Notes: generated by a model from the sequence alone, not told the origin. Positions 42,376 to 54,790 are shown, numbered from the stretch's first letter. The stretch is 64,000 nt of DNA from Streptomyces sp. NBC_00659 (GCF_036226925.1 NZ_CP109031.1:8494001-8558000); one strand, 5' to 3'. Made by a program: numbers and translations.

Positions 42376-42672
42376 ATGATCTCAACACGACGTATCGTCG
42401 CCGCCGTTGGTCTCGCCGTCGGCGTCACGGGACTTGTCGCGCCGATGGCGACGGCCGCGGGCTCCGAGGCTCACGGCGCAGGGAAGGCGAACCCCGTCGC
42501 CACGCTCGAATCACTCGCGACGAGCGACATCCCCGACGGGCAGCAGGCCGGGCTTCCGCGGCCCTCCGCCCAGCTCGCGGGTCTGAACCCGCTGAACGAC
42601 CTGAAGCAGTTGCACCAGATCACCGACCTCGCCGCGCCCGTCACGGGGCTCCTCCCGGGCATCCAGGGCTAG
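42376..42672 (+). CDS. Small secreted protein of unknown function
   Basis: A 98-residue precursor with a signal peptide (IVAAVGLAVGVTGLVAPMAT-AAG). The mature part is Leu/Pro/Gly-rich without Cys, ending in LAAPVTGLLPGIQG. The family is common in streptomycetes in my memory but uncharacterised. The C-terminal APVTGL motif resembles the end of the double-glycine peptide at 23371-23586; this may be composition only. Its 3' end overlaps the 3' end of the AraC gene on the other strand by 32 bases. Confidence 0.75.
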   Translation: MISTRRIVAAVGLAVGVTGLVAPMATAAGSEAHGAGKANPVATLESLATSDIPDGQQAGLPRPSAQLAGLNPLNDLKQLHQITDLAAPVTGLLPGIQG

Positions 42673-43642
42673 CGTCCGACGGGCCCTGACGGCCCTGGCA
42701 GGCGTCGGCAGCGGCGGCATCCCCTCCGTCCCGGGCCGAGGGGATGCCCGAGCCGCGTCCGCGTACCGCCGTGCGGAACGCGATGGGAGCCTGCCCGGCA
42801 CGCTGGTGGAAGTACTTGGCGAAGTTCGTGGCGCTGGAGAAGCCGAGCTGCGCGGCGATGCGGGCGGCGGCCAGGTCGGTGTGGGCGAGCAGCCGCTTGG
42901 CCTCCAGGATCACCCTGCGGTCGATGAACTCCTTGGCGCCGATGCCCGCCGATTCGAGGGCGGCCCGGGACAGCGTGCGGGCCGAGTAGCCGAGGGTGAG
43001 GGCGTAGTCGTCCACCCGCCGGGTGCGCGCGAAGTCCCGCTCGACGGCCGCCCGGAAGCGAAGAAAGGTTTCGCCGGGCCCGGTGGGAGGGGCGTCCGAT
43101 CCTTCCGGATGGGCCAGGCGCAGGATCAGCACGTCCAGCAGATGACGCAGTACGGCGCTTCGCGCGTCGCGCGGCAGCCGCCCGGGTGCCCGGAACTCGT
43201 GCACCAGATGCTCGGTCGCCACCCGCAACGAGGTGGCGACCTCGCCTTCGGGGGCGCACAGCACGCGGGCGTGCGGGTCGTCGAGCCGGGCCGCGCGGAC
43301 GGTGGCCGCGCCCGGGAAGTCCCGCTCGAAGGCGATCAGTGTCCCCTCGGCCCCCGTGAGATCCCCCCACTGCAGGACCTGCCCGGGGCGCGTCCACAGC
43401 CAGGTGTCCCGCACGACGTCATGGGCGGTGAAGTCCACGCTCTGGCGCAGGGTGCCGGAGGCCAGCGTGAGCACCTGGTGGAAGGCGGGACGCTGCGGCG
43501 CGCCGAGATCGGTGCCGTGGGCACGGGTCCGGGCGCGCAGCGCGGCGAGCGAGATCACTTCCAGGCCGGCGGGTGGGCCGACGGGGGCCGCGCAGATGGT
43601 TCCGGGGGCGGCCTGCCCGGCCGGGTGTCGGTTGTTGACCAT
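42641..43642 (-). CDS. AraC-family transcriptional regulator
   Basis: A 333-residue protein. The C-terminal AraC domain has two helix-turn-helix units: VDDYALTLGYSARTLSRAAL and IAAQLGFSSATNFAKYFHQR followed by AGQAPIAFRT. The N-terminal cupin-like effector domain reads AFHQVLTLASGTLRQSVDFT. The last 30 residues are low-complexity and overlap the convergent secreted-protein gene, so the natural stop may matter less than the domain end near 42745. The target is unknown. Confidence 0.88.
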   Translation of the reverse strand: MVNNRHPAGQAAPGTICAAPVGPPAGLEVISLAALRARTRAHGTDLGAPQRPAFHQVLTLASGTLRQSVDFTAHDVVRDTWLWTRPGQVLQWGDLTGAEGTLIAFERDFPGAATVRAARLDDPHARVLCAPEGEVATSLRVATEHLVHEFRAPGRLPRDARSAVLRHLLDVLILRLAHPEGSDAPPTGPGETFLRFRAAVERDFARTRRVDDYALTLGYSARTLSRAALESAGIGAKEFIDRRVILEAKRLLAHTDLAAARIAAQLGFSSATNFAKYFHQRAGQAPIAFRTAVRGRGSGIPSARDGGDAAAADACQGRQGPSDASPGCPGGAP

Positions 43643-43921
43643 GATCAGTCGCCTGCGTATCCGGGTGGGACGTGCCTCGCCGCCCGGTCGGGGGTGGCGG
43701 CGTGCGGACGACCGCCCCGGGGCGGAAGGAAGGCATCACCATAGAGGAGAGCCGGGCCGTCGCCAAGGAACCGCCGCGGGATTCTTCGCCGGGCGCGGTG
43801 GAGGGGTGCCGTCCGGACGACGGGGTGTGGTCAACGTGCCGGGGCCGTTCCGAGGCGGGATGCCGGGGATGCCGGGGGTGCGGTCCGGGTGCCGGGCTGT
43901 GGTCCGGTCACCGTGCCCGGG

Positions 43922-46708
<2,787 letters not shown>

Positions 46709-46733
46709 GCCGCGGAGCGTCCTGGCCCGAGCC

Positions 46734-47480
46734 TCACATCGCCACGTCCAGGAGCATCAGCGCGGCCACGGCCAGCAGGGCCCAGGCGAAGATCAGCTGA
46801 AGCGTGCCGCCGGACACCCGGGCCACCAGTCGCTTCCCGTCCCACGCGCCGAGGACGGCGGCCCCGGCGAACGGCGCGACGACCGCCCAGTCCAGGCTCT
46901 GCGCCGTACCCGCGCGGGCGAGCAGCGCCGCGAGCGAGTTCGCCGTGATCACCAGCAGGCTGGTGCCGACGGCGGCCCGCATCCGCAGACCCACGACGTT
47001 CACGAGGGCCGGTACGGCGAGAAAGCCGCCGCCCACCCCCAGTACCCCGGTCACCGCGCCGAGGCCGGCGCCCGTCCCGGTGATCCTTCCGGTCCCCGCG
47101 GGCACGGCGCCCGGCCCACCGGCCGGGGGCCGGAGCATTCGCAACGCCGCGAGGCCCGCGATCAGCGAGAACGCGCCGGTCAGCACGGCCGGAGGAAGCT
47201 GTCCGGAGAGCGCCCCGCCCAGTGCCGCGGGGATCAGCCCGGCCGCCGCGAACAGCGCTCCGGCACGCCAGCGGACAGTGCCCGCCCGGGCGTGCGCCGA
47301 CAGCGCGGTCACCGAGGTCAGGGTGACGATGACCAGACTCGCGGTGGTGGCTGCCGAGGGAGTGAATCCGAGCAGGTAGATCAGGGCGGGCACGGTCAGC
47401 ACGCTGCCACCGCCGCCCAGCGCACCGAGCGCGAGCCCGGTCACGGCCCCGGCGGCGAGGGCGAGGATCAGGACGCTCAC
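46734..47480 (-). CDS. TauE/SafE-family sulfite/sulfur anion permease
   Basis: A 248-residue membrane protein with two TauE/SafE repeats: GAVTGLALGALGGGGSVLTV and GAGLGAVTGVLGVGGGFLAV. Both hold the Gly-rich motif and predict 7-8 helices. In CstR-type operons this transporter is thought to move sulfite, thiosulfate or a related sulfur anion. The GTG start overlaps the stop of the persulfide dioxygenase gene (GTGA), so they are coupled. Confidence 0.9.
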   Translation of the reverse strand: MSVLILALAAGAVTGLALGALGGGGSVLTVPALIYLLGFTPSAATTASLVIVTLTSVTALSAHARAGTVRWRAGALFAAAGLIPAALGGALSGQLPPAVLTGAFSLIAGLAALRMLRPPAGGPGAVPAGTGRITGTGAGLGAVTGVLGVGGGFLAVPALVNVVGLRMRAAVGTSLLVITANSLAALLARAGTAQSLDWAVVAPFAGAAVLGAWDGKRLVARVSGGTLQLIFAWALLAVAALMLLDVAM

Positions 47481-48922
47481 GCCGCGGGGTCCTCGGACGC
47501 GCGGTAGGCCGTGCCGGGGGCGGAGGGGGCGGAGGTCGGCGTGGAGGGAGTGGAGGGGGCGCTCGGCGTCATGGGCAGGCCGGAGGCGGCCGCGGCGGCG
47601 AAGGCGTCGTCGACGGCCACGACGTCCCGGCCCGCCGCGTCGAGCAGCGAGGCGGCGACGGCGGCCCGCATACCTCCGGCGCAGTGCACCCAGACGGTCC
47701 CGGCGGGTATCTCCCCGAGCCGGTCGCGCACCTGGTGCACCGGGACGTGCACGGACCCCGCGACATGCCCCGCGGCGCGTTCGGAGTCGCGCCGGACGTC
47801 CAGGATCACGGGCCGTCCGGGGGAGGCGTACGCCTCGGCCAGTTCGGCGAAGCCGGCGCGCCGGAAGGTGCGCGGCCGTTCCCCCTCGCGCAGCCAGTCG
47901 GCCGGCGAGCCGACCGCCGCCGCGGCCGGACGGTCCACACCGACCTGTGCCAGTTCACGCTGTGCGTGGGCGAGTTGTTCCGGGGACTCGGCGAGCAGGG
48001 TGACCGGCCTGCCCCAGGGCAGCAGCCAGGCCAGATAGACGGCCAGTTGGCCGTCCGCCTCGAAGTTGACCGCTCCGGCGACGTGCCCCGCGGCGAACGC
48101 GAGCCGGCCGCGCAGGTCCACGACCCACTCGCCGGCCGCGAGCCGCGCGGCGATCTCCACGGCGTCCGCGAGCGCGGGCGGGGTCAGATCTACGGGCGCC
48201 GGGCCCCCGGCGTTGGCGGGGCCCATGTGGACGTAGTACGCGGGCACGTCGTCGAGTCCGGCGAGCAGGTCCGCGACGAACGAGTCGACATCCTTGACCA
48301 GGGCCTCGTTGCCGGCGCGCTCGCGCCCGATCGTGGTCGCGTCGCCTTCGGCGGTTCCGGCGGAACAGAAGCTGCCGAAGCCGTGGGTGGGCAGGACGGC
48401 GGTGTCGTCGGGCAGCTCGGCCGCGAGCCGGTGCGCCGAGGCGTGCTGGGCGCGGGCCAGCTCCCCGGTCAGCCGCGGCTCCACCAGATCGGGCCGGCCG
48501 ACCGTGCCGATGAGCAGCGATCCGCCGGTGAAGGCCACGACGGCCTGCCCGTTCTCCCGGAGCACGTACGAGGTGTGGTGCGGGGTGTGTCCGGGCGTGG
48601 CCAGCGCCTCCAGTGTCAGCCCGGTGTCCACCCGCACGGTGTCACCGTCGGCCACGGGGACCCGCTCGAACGCGACCCGGGCACCGGCCGGGACCAGGTA
48701 GGCGGCCCCGGTGAGCCGGGCCAGCTCCAGGCCGCCGCTCACGTAGTCGTTGTGCAGATGCGTCTCGACGACGTGGGTGATCCGCACGCCCCGCCGGGCC
48801 GCCGCCGTGATCACCCGCTCGATGTCCCTGGGCGGATCGACGGCGACGGCGGTGCGCGGGCCGCCGGCCAGATAGCTCCGGTTGCCCAGGCCCGCCACCT
48901 CGATGGTGTCGACGAAGAACAT
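47477..48922 (-). CDS. Persulfide dioxygenase-rhodanese fusion (CstB-like)
   Basis: A 481-residue protein. The N-terminal metallo-beta-lactamase domain is of the ETHE1 type (VVETHLHNDYVSGG, LEALATPGHTPHHTSYVL, TGGSLLIGTVGRPDL, VLPTHGFGSFCS). Two rhodanese domains follow. The first (WVVDLRGRLAFAAGHVAGAV) lacks an active Cys. The second (VILDVRRDSERAAGHVAGSV) has Cys414 in VHCAGGMRAA. It oxidises low-molecular-weight or protein persulfide to sulfite or thiosulfate. A Ser/Pro/Thr tail ends the protein. ATG 48922 with GAGAGGAG upstream. Two CstR-type palindromes lie upstream. Confidence 0.92.
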   Translation of the reverse strand: MFFVDTIEVAGLGNRSYLAGGPRTAVAVDPPRDIERVITAAARRGVRITHVVETHLHNDYVSGGLELARLTGAAYLVPAGARVAFERVPVADGDTVRVDTGLTLEALATPGHTPHHTSYVLRENGQAVVAFTGGSLLIGTVGRPDLVEPRLTGELARAQHASAHRLAAELPDDTAVLPTHGFGSFCSAGTAEGDATTIGRERAGNEALVKDVDSFVADLLAGLDDVPAYYVHMGPANAGGPAPVDLTPPALADAVEIAARLAAGEWVVDLRGRLAFAAGHVAGAVNFEADGQLAVYLAWLLPWGRPVTLLAESPEQLAHAQRELAQVGVDRPAAAAVGSPADWLREGERPRTFRRAGFAELAEAYASPGRPVILDVRRDSERAAGHVAGSVHVPVHQVRDRLGEIPAGTVWVHCAGGMRAAVAASLLDAAGRDVVAVDDAFAAAAASGLPMTPSAPSTPSTPTSAPSAPGTAYRASEDPAA

Positions 48923-48976
48923 GGCAGCACTCCTCTCCCGCGTGAAGCCCGACAGGCTTCGCGGCTCTGCGAAAAT

Positions 48977-48990
48977 TACCCCCGGGGGTA
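48977..48990. promoter_or_regulatory. CstR-type operator, proximal to the dioxygenase gene
   Basis: TACCCCCGGGGGTA is a perfect palindrome 54 bases upstream of the dioxygenase start, one of two sites spaced 35 bp centre to centre. Confidence 0.7.
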
Positions 48991-49009
48991 TGTGTCCCAC
49001 GGTAGCAGA

Positions 49010-49027
49010 GATACCCCCGGGGGTATC
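49010..49027. promoter_or_regulatory. CstR-type operator, distal
   Basis: GATACCCCCGGGGGTATC is a perfect 18-bp palindrome. With the proximal site it suggests cooperative binding over the dioxygenase promoter. Confidence 0.72.
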
Positions 49028-49244
49028 TGGGAGCCGCTGGTGACGCGCCTCTCCTCGCCCTCGTCCGTGGTCCCGGCCGTGTCCTCTGCCTCCGGAACGG
49101 CGGTGCGCGGGGCGCCGCCGGCCGCCACGGGTCGGCCGTTCGCCGCACCGGGACCGTGGCCGCAGCGGCCACCTGGCCTTCTACCGGCCCGTCACCCCGT
49201 AGGGTCGGCTGACGGAACGTCGACTCAGGGAAGGGCTCACTCAC

Positions 49245-50330
49245 ATGGCGCAGGAAGTACGGGGCGTGATCGCACCGGGCAAGAACGAGCCGGTGCGCGT
49301 CGAGACCATCGTCGTGCCGGATCCGGGGCCGGGCGAGGCCGTGGTGAAGATCCAGGCCTGCGGGGTCTGCCACACGGACCTGCACTACAAGCAGGGCGGT
49401 ATCAACGACGACTTCCCGTTCCTGCTCGGCCACGAGGCTGCCGGAATCGTGGAGTCGGTCGGCGCCGGTGTCACGGACGTGGCGCCCGGCGACTTCGTCA
49501 TCCTCAACTGGCGTGCGGTGTGCGGACAGTGCCGTGCTTGTCTGCGCGGACGCCCCTGGTACTGCTTCGACACCCACAACGCGAAGCAGAAGATGACGCT
49601 GAAGGACGGCACCGAGCTGTCCCCGGCGCTCGGAATCGGCGCCTTCGCCGAGAAGACGCTGGTCGCGGCCGGACAGTGCACCAAGGTCGACCCGGCCGTC
49701 TCCCCGGCGGTCGCCGGACTGCTCGGCTGCGGAGTCATGGCCGGCATCGGGGCCGCCATCAACACGGGCAACGTCGGACGGGGCGACACCGTCGCCGTGA
49801 TCGGCTGCGGCGGCGTCGGCGACGCGGCGATCGCGGGATCCCGGCTCGCGGGCGCGGCGAAGATCATCGCCGTGGACATCGACGACCGCAAGCTCACGAC
49901 CGCCGAGAAGCTCGGCGCGACGCACACCGTCAACTCCCGGGAGACCGACCCCGTCGAGGCGATCCGCGAACTCACCGGCGGGTTCGGCGCCGACGTCGTC
50001 ATCGAGGCGGTGGGCCGCCCCGAGACGTACACGCAGGCGTTCTACGCCCGCGACCTCGCCGGTACCGTCGTCCTCGTGGGCGTGCCCACCCCCGACATGA
50101 AGCTCGAACTCCCCCTGATCGACGTCTTCGGCCGCGGCGGCACCCTCAAGTCGTCCTGGTACGGCGACTGTCTGCCCTCCCGAGACTTCCCGATGCTGAT
50201 CGACCTGCACCTCCAAGGACGCCTGGACCTGGGCGCGTTCGTGAGCGAGACGATCGCCCTGGACGGCATCGAGGCCGCCTTCGAGCGGATGCACCACGGT
50301 GACGTGCTGCGCTCGGTGGTGACCTTCTGA
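49245..50330 (+). CDS. mscR: S-(hydroxymethyl)mycothiol dehydrogenase
   Basis: A 361-residue zinc-dependent medium-chain dehydrogenase. Catalytic zinc ligands lie in [18 protein letters not shown] and [12 protein letters not shown], structural zinc cysteines in [15 protein letters not shown], and the NAD motif is [20 protein letters not shown]. The sequence fits the mycothiol-dependent formaldehyde dehydrogenase/nitrosomycothiol reductase of actinobacteria: it oxidises S-(hydroxymethyl)mycothiol to the formyl thioester. Its stop overlaps the next start by one base (TGATG). The pair is conserved in mycothiol producers. Confidence 0.9.
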   Translation: MAQEVRGVIAPGKNEPVRVETIVVPDPGPGEAVVKIQACGVCHTDLHYKQGGINDDFPFLLGHEAAGIVESVGAGVTDVAPGDFVILNWRAVCGQCRACLRGRPWYCFDTHNAKQKMTLKDGTELSPALGIGAFAEKTLVAAGQCTKVDPAVSPAVAGLLGCGVMAGIGAAINTGNVGRGDTVAVIGCGGVGDAAIAGSRLAGAAKIIAVDIDDRKLTTAEKLGATHTVNSRETDPVEAIRELTGGFGADVVIEAVGRPETYTQAFYARDLAGTVVLVGVPTPDMKLELPLIDVFGRGGTLKSSWYGDCLPSRDFPMLIDLHLQGRLDLGAFVSETIALDGIEAAFERMHHGDVLRSVVTF

Positions 50331-50959
50331 TGACCGCGCGCATCGAACACCTCGTCACCTCGGGCACGTTCGAACTCGACGGCGGCACCTGGGAGGTCGA
50401 CAACAACGTCTGGATCGTGGGCGACGACCACGAGGCCGTCGTGATCGACGCCGCGCACGACGCCGACGCCATCGCGAAGGCGGTGGGCGACCGCCGCCTG
50501 CGCGGGATCGTGTGCACCCACGCCCACAACGACCACATCGACGCCGCTCCCGCCCTGGCGGAGCGCACCGGAGCCACCATCTGGCTCCACCCCGACGACC
50601 TGCCGCTGTGGAAGCTCACCCACCCGGACCGCCTGCCCGACGCCTGGCTCCAGGACGGGCAGGTGATCGAGGCCGCGGGCACCGATCTGACCGTGCTGCA
50701 CACCCCGGGCCACGCCCCCGGCGCGGTCTGCCTCTACGACCCGGGCCTTCGCACGCTGTTCTCCGGCGACACCCTCTTCCAGGGCGGCCCGGGGGCGACC
50801 GGCCGGTCCTACTCCCACTTCCCGACGATCGTCGAGTCCATCCGCGACCGGCTGCTCACCCTGCCCGCCGACACGGTCGTACGGACGGGCCACGGCGGGA
50901 CGACCACGATCGGAGCGGAGGCCCCGCACCTGGAGACCTGGATCGCACGCGGCCACTGA
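50330..50959 (+). CDS. Metallo-beta-lactamase-fold hydrolase paired with mycothiol dehydrogenase
   Basis: A 209-residue MBL-fold protein: the metal motif THAHNDHIDAAPALAE (H-x-H-x-D-H), then LHTPGHAPGAVCLYDPG, FSGDTLFQGGPGATGRS and VVRTGHGGTTTIGAEAPHLE. This type next to the mycothiol dehydrogenase resembles glyoxalase II-like thioester hydrolases. It probably cleaves S-formylmycothiol to formate and mycothiol, which is inference from context. Confidence 0.88.
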   Translation: MTARIEHLVTSGTFELDGGTWEVDNNVWIVGDDHEAVVIDAAHDADAIAKAVGDRRLRGIVCTHAHNDHIDAAPALAERTGATIWLHPDDLPLWKLTHPDRLPDAWLQDGQVIEAAGTDLTVLHTPGHAPGAVCLYDPGLRTLFSGDTLFQGGPGATGRSYSHFPTIVESIRDRLLTLPADTVVRTGHGGTTTIGAEAPHLETWIARGH

Positions 50960-51117
50960 CGCCCCGCCGCCGCGCCGGCCGGACGTCCGTCCCCGCCGCG
51001 CGGCGACACGGCGAAGCCGCCATACGGATACCTGACAGAAGATGTCCGGCTTCCGAGAGAGGCTCGGAGGGACGCACGGGTGAGCGCCCGTGGACGCCAC
51101 GAGCACGGAGGTCGGAC

Positions 51118-52044
51118 ATGTCAGGGCCGCTGGAAGGCACGCTGCGGGACAAGGTCGCGCTGGTGGCGGGCGCGACCCGGGGCGCGGGCCGCGGAATCGC
51201 CGTCGAACTGGGCGCGGCCGGCGCCACCGTCTACGTGACCGGCCGCAGCACACGTGAACGGCGCTCGGAGTACGACCGCCCGGAGACCATCGAGGACACC
51301 GCGGACCTGGTCACCGCGGCGGGCGGACGCGGCATCGCGGTCCCCACCGACCACCTCGTCCCGGCCGAGGTGGCCGAGCTCGTCGCCCGGATCGCGGACG
51401 AACAGGGCCGTCTCGACATCCTGGTCAACGACATCTGGGGCGCCGAGAAGCTCTTCGAATGGGACGTGCCCGTCTGGGAGCACGACCTCGACAACGGACG
51501 CAGGATGCTCCGACTGGCCATCGAGACCCACGCGATCACCAGCCACCACGCACTGCCCCTGCTGCTGCGCACCCCGGGCGGCCTGGTCGTCGAGATGACC
51601 GACGGCACCGCGGAGTACAACCGGGACACCTACCGGATCTCCTTCTTCTACGACATCGCCAAGTCCGCCGTCCTGCGCATGGCGTTCGCCCTCGGGCACG
51701 AACTGGGCCCGCGCGGCGCCACCGCCGTGGCGCTCACCCCCGGCTGGCTGCGCTCGGAGATGATGCTCGAAGCCTTCGGTGTGACCGAGGAGAACTGGCA
51801 CGACGCCGAGGCGAACGTGCCGCACTTCGCCATCTCCGAGACGCCCTGCTACGTGGGGCGCGCGGTCGCCGCCCTGGCCGCCGATCCCGAACGAGCGCGC
51901 TGGAACGGGCAGTCCCTCTCCAGCGGGCAGCTCGCCCAGGTGTACGGCTTCACCGACCGGGACGGCAGCCGACCGGACGCCTGGCGCTACATGGTCGAAG
52001 TGCAGGACAAGGGGAAACCGGCGGACGCGACGGGGTACCGCTGA
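51118..52044 (+). CDS. Short-chain dehydrogenase/reductase with extended C-terminus
   Basis: A 308-residue SDR. The cofactor motif is VALVAGATRGAGRGIAVELG with the downstream TGRSTRERRSEYDRPETIED. The active-site segment holds YNRDTYRISFFYDIAKSAVL; the Tyr-x3-Lys reads Y-D-I-A-K. The loop VALTPGWLRSEMMLEAFGVT is typical of a subgroup annotated as SDR family oxidoreductases. The substrate is unknown. ATG with GGAGG upstream. Confidence 0.88.
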   Translation: MSGPLEGTLRDKVALVAGATRGAGRGIAVELGAAGATVYVTGRSTRERRSEYDRPETIEDTADLVTAAGGRGIAVPTDHLVPAEVAELVARIADEQGRLDILVNDIWGAEKLFEWDVPVWEHDLDNGRRMLRLAIETHAITSHHALPLLLRTPGGLVVEMTDGTAEYNRDTYRISFFYDIAKSAVLRMAFALGHELGPRGATAVALTPGWLRSEMMLEAFGVTEENWHDAEANVPHFAISETPCYVGRAVAALAADPERARWNGQSLSSGQLAQVYGFTDRDGSRPDAWRYMVEVQDKGKPADATGYR

Positions 52045-52105
52045 CGGACGGCGGGTCCGGACCGTCCTCTGTCGCCGTCACGATCATGGAGGTACCTTCG
52101 CAGCC

Positions 52106-52924
52106 ATGACTGCGATGAGGCGCTTCGAGGGACACGGGGTTCTGATCACGGGCGCGGCCCGCGGCATCGGTGCGGCGACCGCCCACCGCCTGGCCGCGGA
52201 GGGGGCTCAGGTCCTCGTCACCGACGTGGACCCGGTCGAGGCCGAGAAGACCGCCGCCGCACTGCGTGAACTCGGCTCGCGGGCCGAGGCGTTCACCTGT
52301 GACGTGGGGCAGCGGGCCCAGGTCGAGGCCGCCGTGGCGTACGCCGTGGACGCCTTCGGCTCGCTCGACGTCCTGGTCAACAACGCCTACCGGTGCAGCC
52401 CCGACGCCCCGCTCTTCGAGGACGAGAGCGACGAGTCATGGGCCCGTGATCTCGACATCACCCTCACCGGCGCCTACCGCTGCTCCCGCGCGGCGCTCCC
52501 GCACCTGGTCGCCTCCGGCCGCGGGGCCATCGTCACCATCGGCTCCGTCAACGGCATCCAGGACTTCGGCAACCACGCCTACAGCGCGGCCAAGGCGGGA
52601 CTGATGTCGCTCACCCGCACGCTGGCAGGCCACGCCGCCGACAGGGGTGTCCGCGTCAACCTGGTGGCGCCGGGAACGGTCCGTACCACGGCCTGGGAAG
52701 GCCGCGAGGACGCTCTGGCCTCGGCGGCCCGGCAGTTGTACCCGCTAGGCCGGGTCGGTGAACCGGAGGACATCGCGGCCGCCGTCGCCTTCCTCGCCTC
52801 CCGCGACGCGTCCTGGATCACCGGGACGACCCTGTGTGTCGACGGCGGCCTGCTGGGCGTCAACAAGAGGTTCCGGCAGGCGGTCGGAGGCGGTGGCGAG
52901 GGCCTGAGCGACGACGGAAGCTGA
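52106..52924 (+). CDS. Short-chain dehydrogenase/reductase (classical type)
   Basis: A 272-residue classical SDR: VLITGAARGIGAATAHRLAA, NNAYRC, catalytic Ser in VTIGSVNGIQDF, Tyr-x3-Lys in HAYSAAKAGLMSLTRTLA, and the PG-motif LVAPGTVRTTAWEGR, ending TGTTLCVDGGLLGV. It would oxidise or reduce an alcohol/ketone with NAD(P). It follows the first SDR by 61 bases on the same strand and may be co-transcribed. Confidence 0.9.
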   Translation: MTAMRRFEGHGVLITGAARGIGAATAHRLAAEGAQVLVTDVDPVEAEKTAAALRELGSRAEAFTCDVGQRAQVEAAVAYAVDAFGSLDVLVNNAYRCSPDAPLFEDESDESWARDLDITLTGAYRCSRAALPHLVASGRGAIVTIGSVNGIQDFGNHAYSAAKAGLMSLTRTLAGHAADRGVRVNLVAPGTVRTTAWEGREDALASAARQLYPLGRVGEPEDIAAAVAFLASRDASWITGTTLCVDGGLLGVNKRFRQAVGGGGEGLSDDGS

Positions 52925-52981
52925 AGCGGGCGACAGGTGTGGTGCCGGTCCGTCCGGGACCCCTGCTGACAGGATGGCCTC

Positions 52982-53335
52982 ATGGAACGTGTGCTCGGAA
53001 TCGGCGGATACTTCCTGCGCGCCGGCGACCCGGCGGCCCTGAGCGCGTGGTACCGCGACTGTCTGGGCCTGGACGCCGACGAGAACGGCCTGTGGCACCC
53101 GGAAGCCGGGCCGACCGTGTTCGCGGCCTTCGAGTCCAAAACCGCCTACTTCGGGTCCCCCGGCCGGCAGACGATGCTCAACTTCCGCGTCCGCGACCTG
53201 GACGCGATGCTCGCGCAACTGCGCGCCCGGGGAGCGGACGTGGCGGAGGAGACCCAGGACATGGACGGCGTCGGCCGGTTCGGCTGGGTCACCGACCCGG
53301 AAGGGAACCGCGTCGAGCTGTGGCAGCCCGCCTGA
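52982..53335 (+). CDS. VOC/glyoxalase-like protein
   Basis: A 117-residue single-module VOC protein: GIGGYFLRAGDPAALSAWYR, MLNFRVRDLDAMLAQLRARG and the closing WVTDPEGNRVELWQPA with Glu. The reaction is unknown; members bind divalent metal and act on or bind small electrophiles. It lies 57 bases after the second SDR. Confidence 0.88.
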   Translation: MERVLGIGGYFLRAGDPAALSAWYRDCLGLDADENGLWHPEAGPTVFAAFESKTAYFGSPGRQTMLNFRVRDLDAMLAQLRARGADVAEETQDMDGVGRFGWVTDPEGNRVELWQPA

Positions 53336-53389
53336 CGCGAGGACCGATGACCGCCCCGTGACCCCTGCGCCGCCAACCGTCGCCGGCCG

Positions 53390-54790
53390 TCACAGGCGTG
53401 GCTCCGTGCGGTGACGCGCGACGGCCGCGAACACCCGGTCCGTGTCCGCCTCGGACGTACGCCAGTTGCTGAACGCGGCCCTCAGCCCGTGGGTGCCGTC
53501 GTAGCACGTCGGTGTCACGAACGCCTCGCCCGAGGCGGCGACGGTGTCGGCCAGCGCGCGCACCCGCCGCTCGGTCGGGTCGTCGGCGAGGGTGAAGCAC
53601 ACGACGTTCAGCCGCACCGGCGCGAGCAGCCGCAGTCCCGGGGTACGGGCGATCCGCTCGCCCAGCCGCCGGGCGAGCGCGACGTTCCGCTCGACGATCT
53701 CGCGATGCCCCTCGCGCCCGTAGGCCGCCAGCGAGAACCAGGCCGGGAGCGCGCGCAGCCGGCGCGAGTTCTCCGGCGTCAGGTGCAGGAAGTCGGGGTC
53801 GCCGCCGGGGAGTCCCAGATAGGGCGAGGCATTGTGGAAGACCCGGACCTGGAGGTCCTGACGACGGGTGAACTGGACGGCCGCGTCGTAGGGGACGTTG
53901 AGCCACTTGTGCAGGTCGACACAGACGGAATCGGCGTCGTCCAGGCCCGCCACCAGCGAGGAGTACGCGGGTGACAGCGCGGCGAATCCGCCGAACGCCG
54001 CGTCGACGTGCAGCCAGAAGTCATGGCGTTCCCTGAGCGCGGCGATGGCCCGCAGATCGTCGAAGTCGACCGTGTCGACGGTCCCGGCGTTCGCCACGAC
54101 GACGGCCGGACGCCCGTCGAGCGCGGTGAGCGCGGCATCGAGGCGCTCGACGTCCACGGCCTCGCGGTTGCCGGGCAGCACCGGCACCCGACGCAGGCTG
54201 TTGCGGCCGAGGCCGAGGATCGACAGGGCCTTGGTGACGCTCGAATGGGGGCGGCCCGACAGCACGTCCACCGGACCGAGCGCGCCGGCTCCGTCGTGCG
54301 CGACCGACACGCCCCGGCGCTCGCCGAGCCACTCCCGCGCGATCGCGAGCCCGACCGTGTTCGAGACCGTCGCGCCGCTCACGAACGCCCCGTGGTGCTC
54401 CTCGCCGAGCCCGAACAGCTCACGCAGCCAGCCCAGCGTCTCGTGCTCCAGCGCGCTCGCGAAGGATCCGGTGGCGCCCGAGACGTTCTGGTCGTAGGCG
54501 CTGGTCAGCCAGTCCCCGGTGAGCGAGGCGGGCGTCGCGCCGCCGGTGACGAACCCGAGGTAGCGCGGGCCCGCCGAGCCGGAGAACCCGGGTGCCCAGC
54601 GTCCGGCGAACCGGGCCAGGGCGCCCTCGGCACCGGCGCCACGGCCCGGAAGGGGGTCGGGGGCGGGCGCCTTGCCGAGCCGGGCGACGGGACGGCCGTC
54701 GAGGCCGCTCACCTCCTGGACGGCGAAGTCCCGGGCGGCCTGCAGGAGTTCGGGGAGACGGTCGAGGTCGTCGGAGAGCGCGGGGTGCAT
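53390..54790 (-). CDS. PLP-dependent amino acid decarboxylase (group II)
   Basis: A 466-residue enzyme of the glutamate/aromatic decarboxylase family. Key parts: GAFVSGATVSNTVGLAIARE, VVVANAGTVDTVDFDDLRAI, the His/Asp segment WLHVDAAFGGFAA, and the PLP lysine K295 in CVDLHKWLNVPYDAAV. The C-terminus reads TCYDGTHGLRAAFSNWRTSE. It decarboxylates an amino acid or related 2-amino acid; the substrate cannot be told. It stands alone, convergent with the VOC gene. Confidence 0.9.
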   Translation of the reverse strand: MHPALSDDLDRLPELLQAARDFAVQEVSGLDGRPVARLGKAPAPDPLPGRGAGAEGALARFAGRWAPGFSGSAGPRYLGFVTGGATPASLTGDWLTSAYDQNVSGATGSFASALEHETLGWLRELFGLGEEHHGAFVSGATVSNTVGLAIAREWLGERRGVSVAHDGAGALGPVDVLSGRPHSSVTKALSILGLGRNSLRRVPVLPGNREAVDVERLDAALTALDGRPAVVVANAGTVDTVDFDDLRAIAALRERHDFWLHVDAAFGGFAALSPAYSSLVAGLDDADSVCVDLHKWLNVPYDAAVQFTRRQDLQVRVFHNASPYLGLPGGDPDFLHLTPENSRRLRALPAWFSLAAYGREGHREIVERNVALARRLGERIARTPGLRLLAPVRLNVVCFTLADDPTERRVRALADTVAASGEAFVTPTCYDGTHGLRAAFSNWRTSEADTDRVFAAVARHRTEPRL

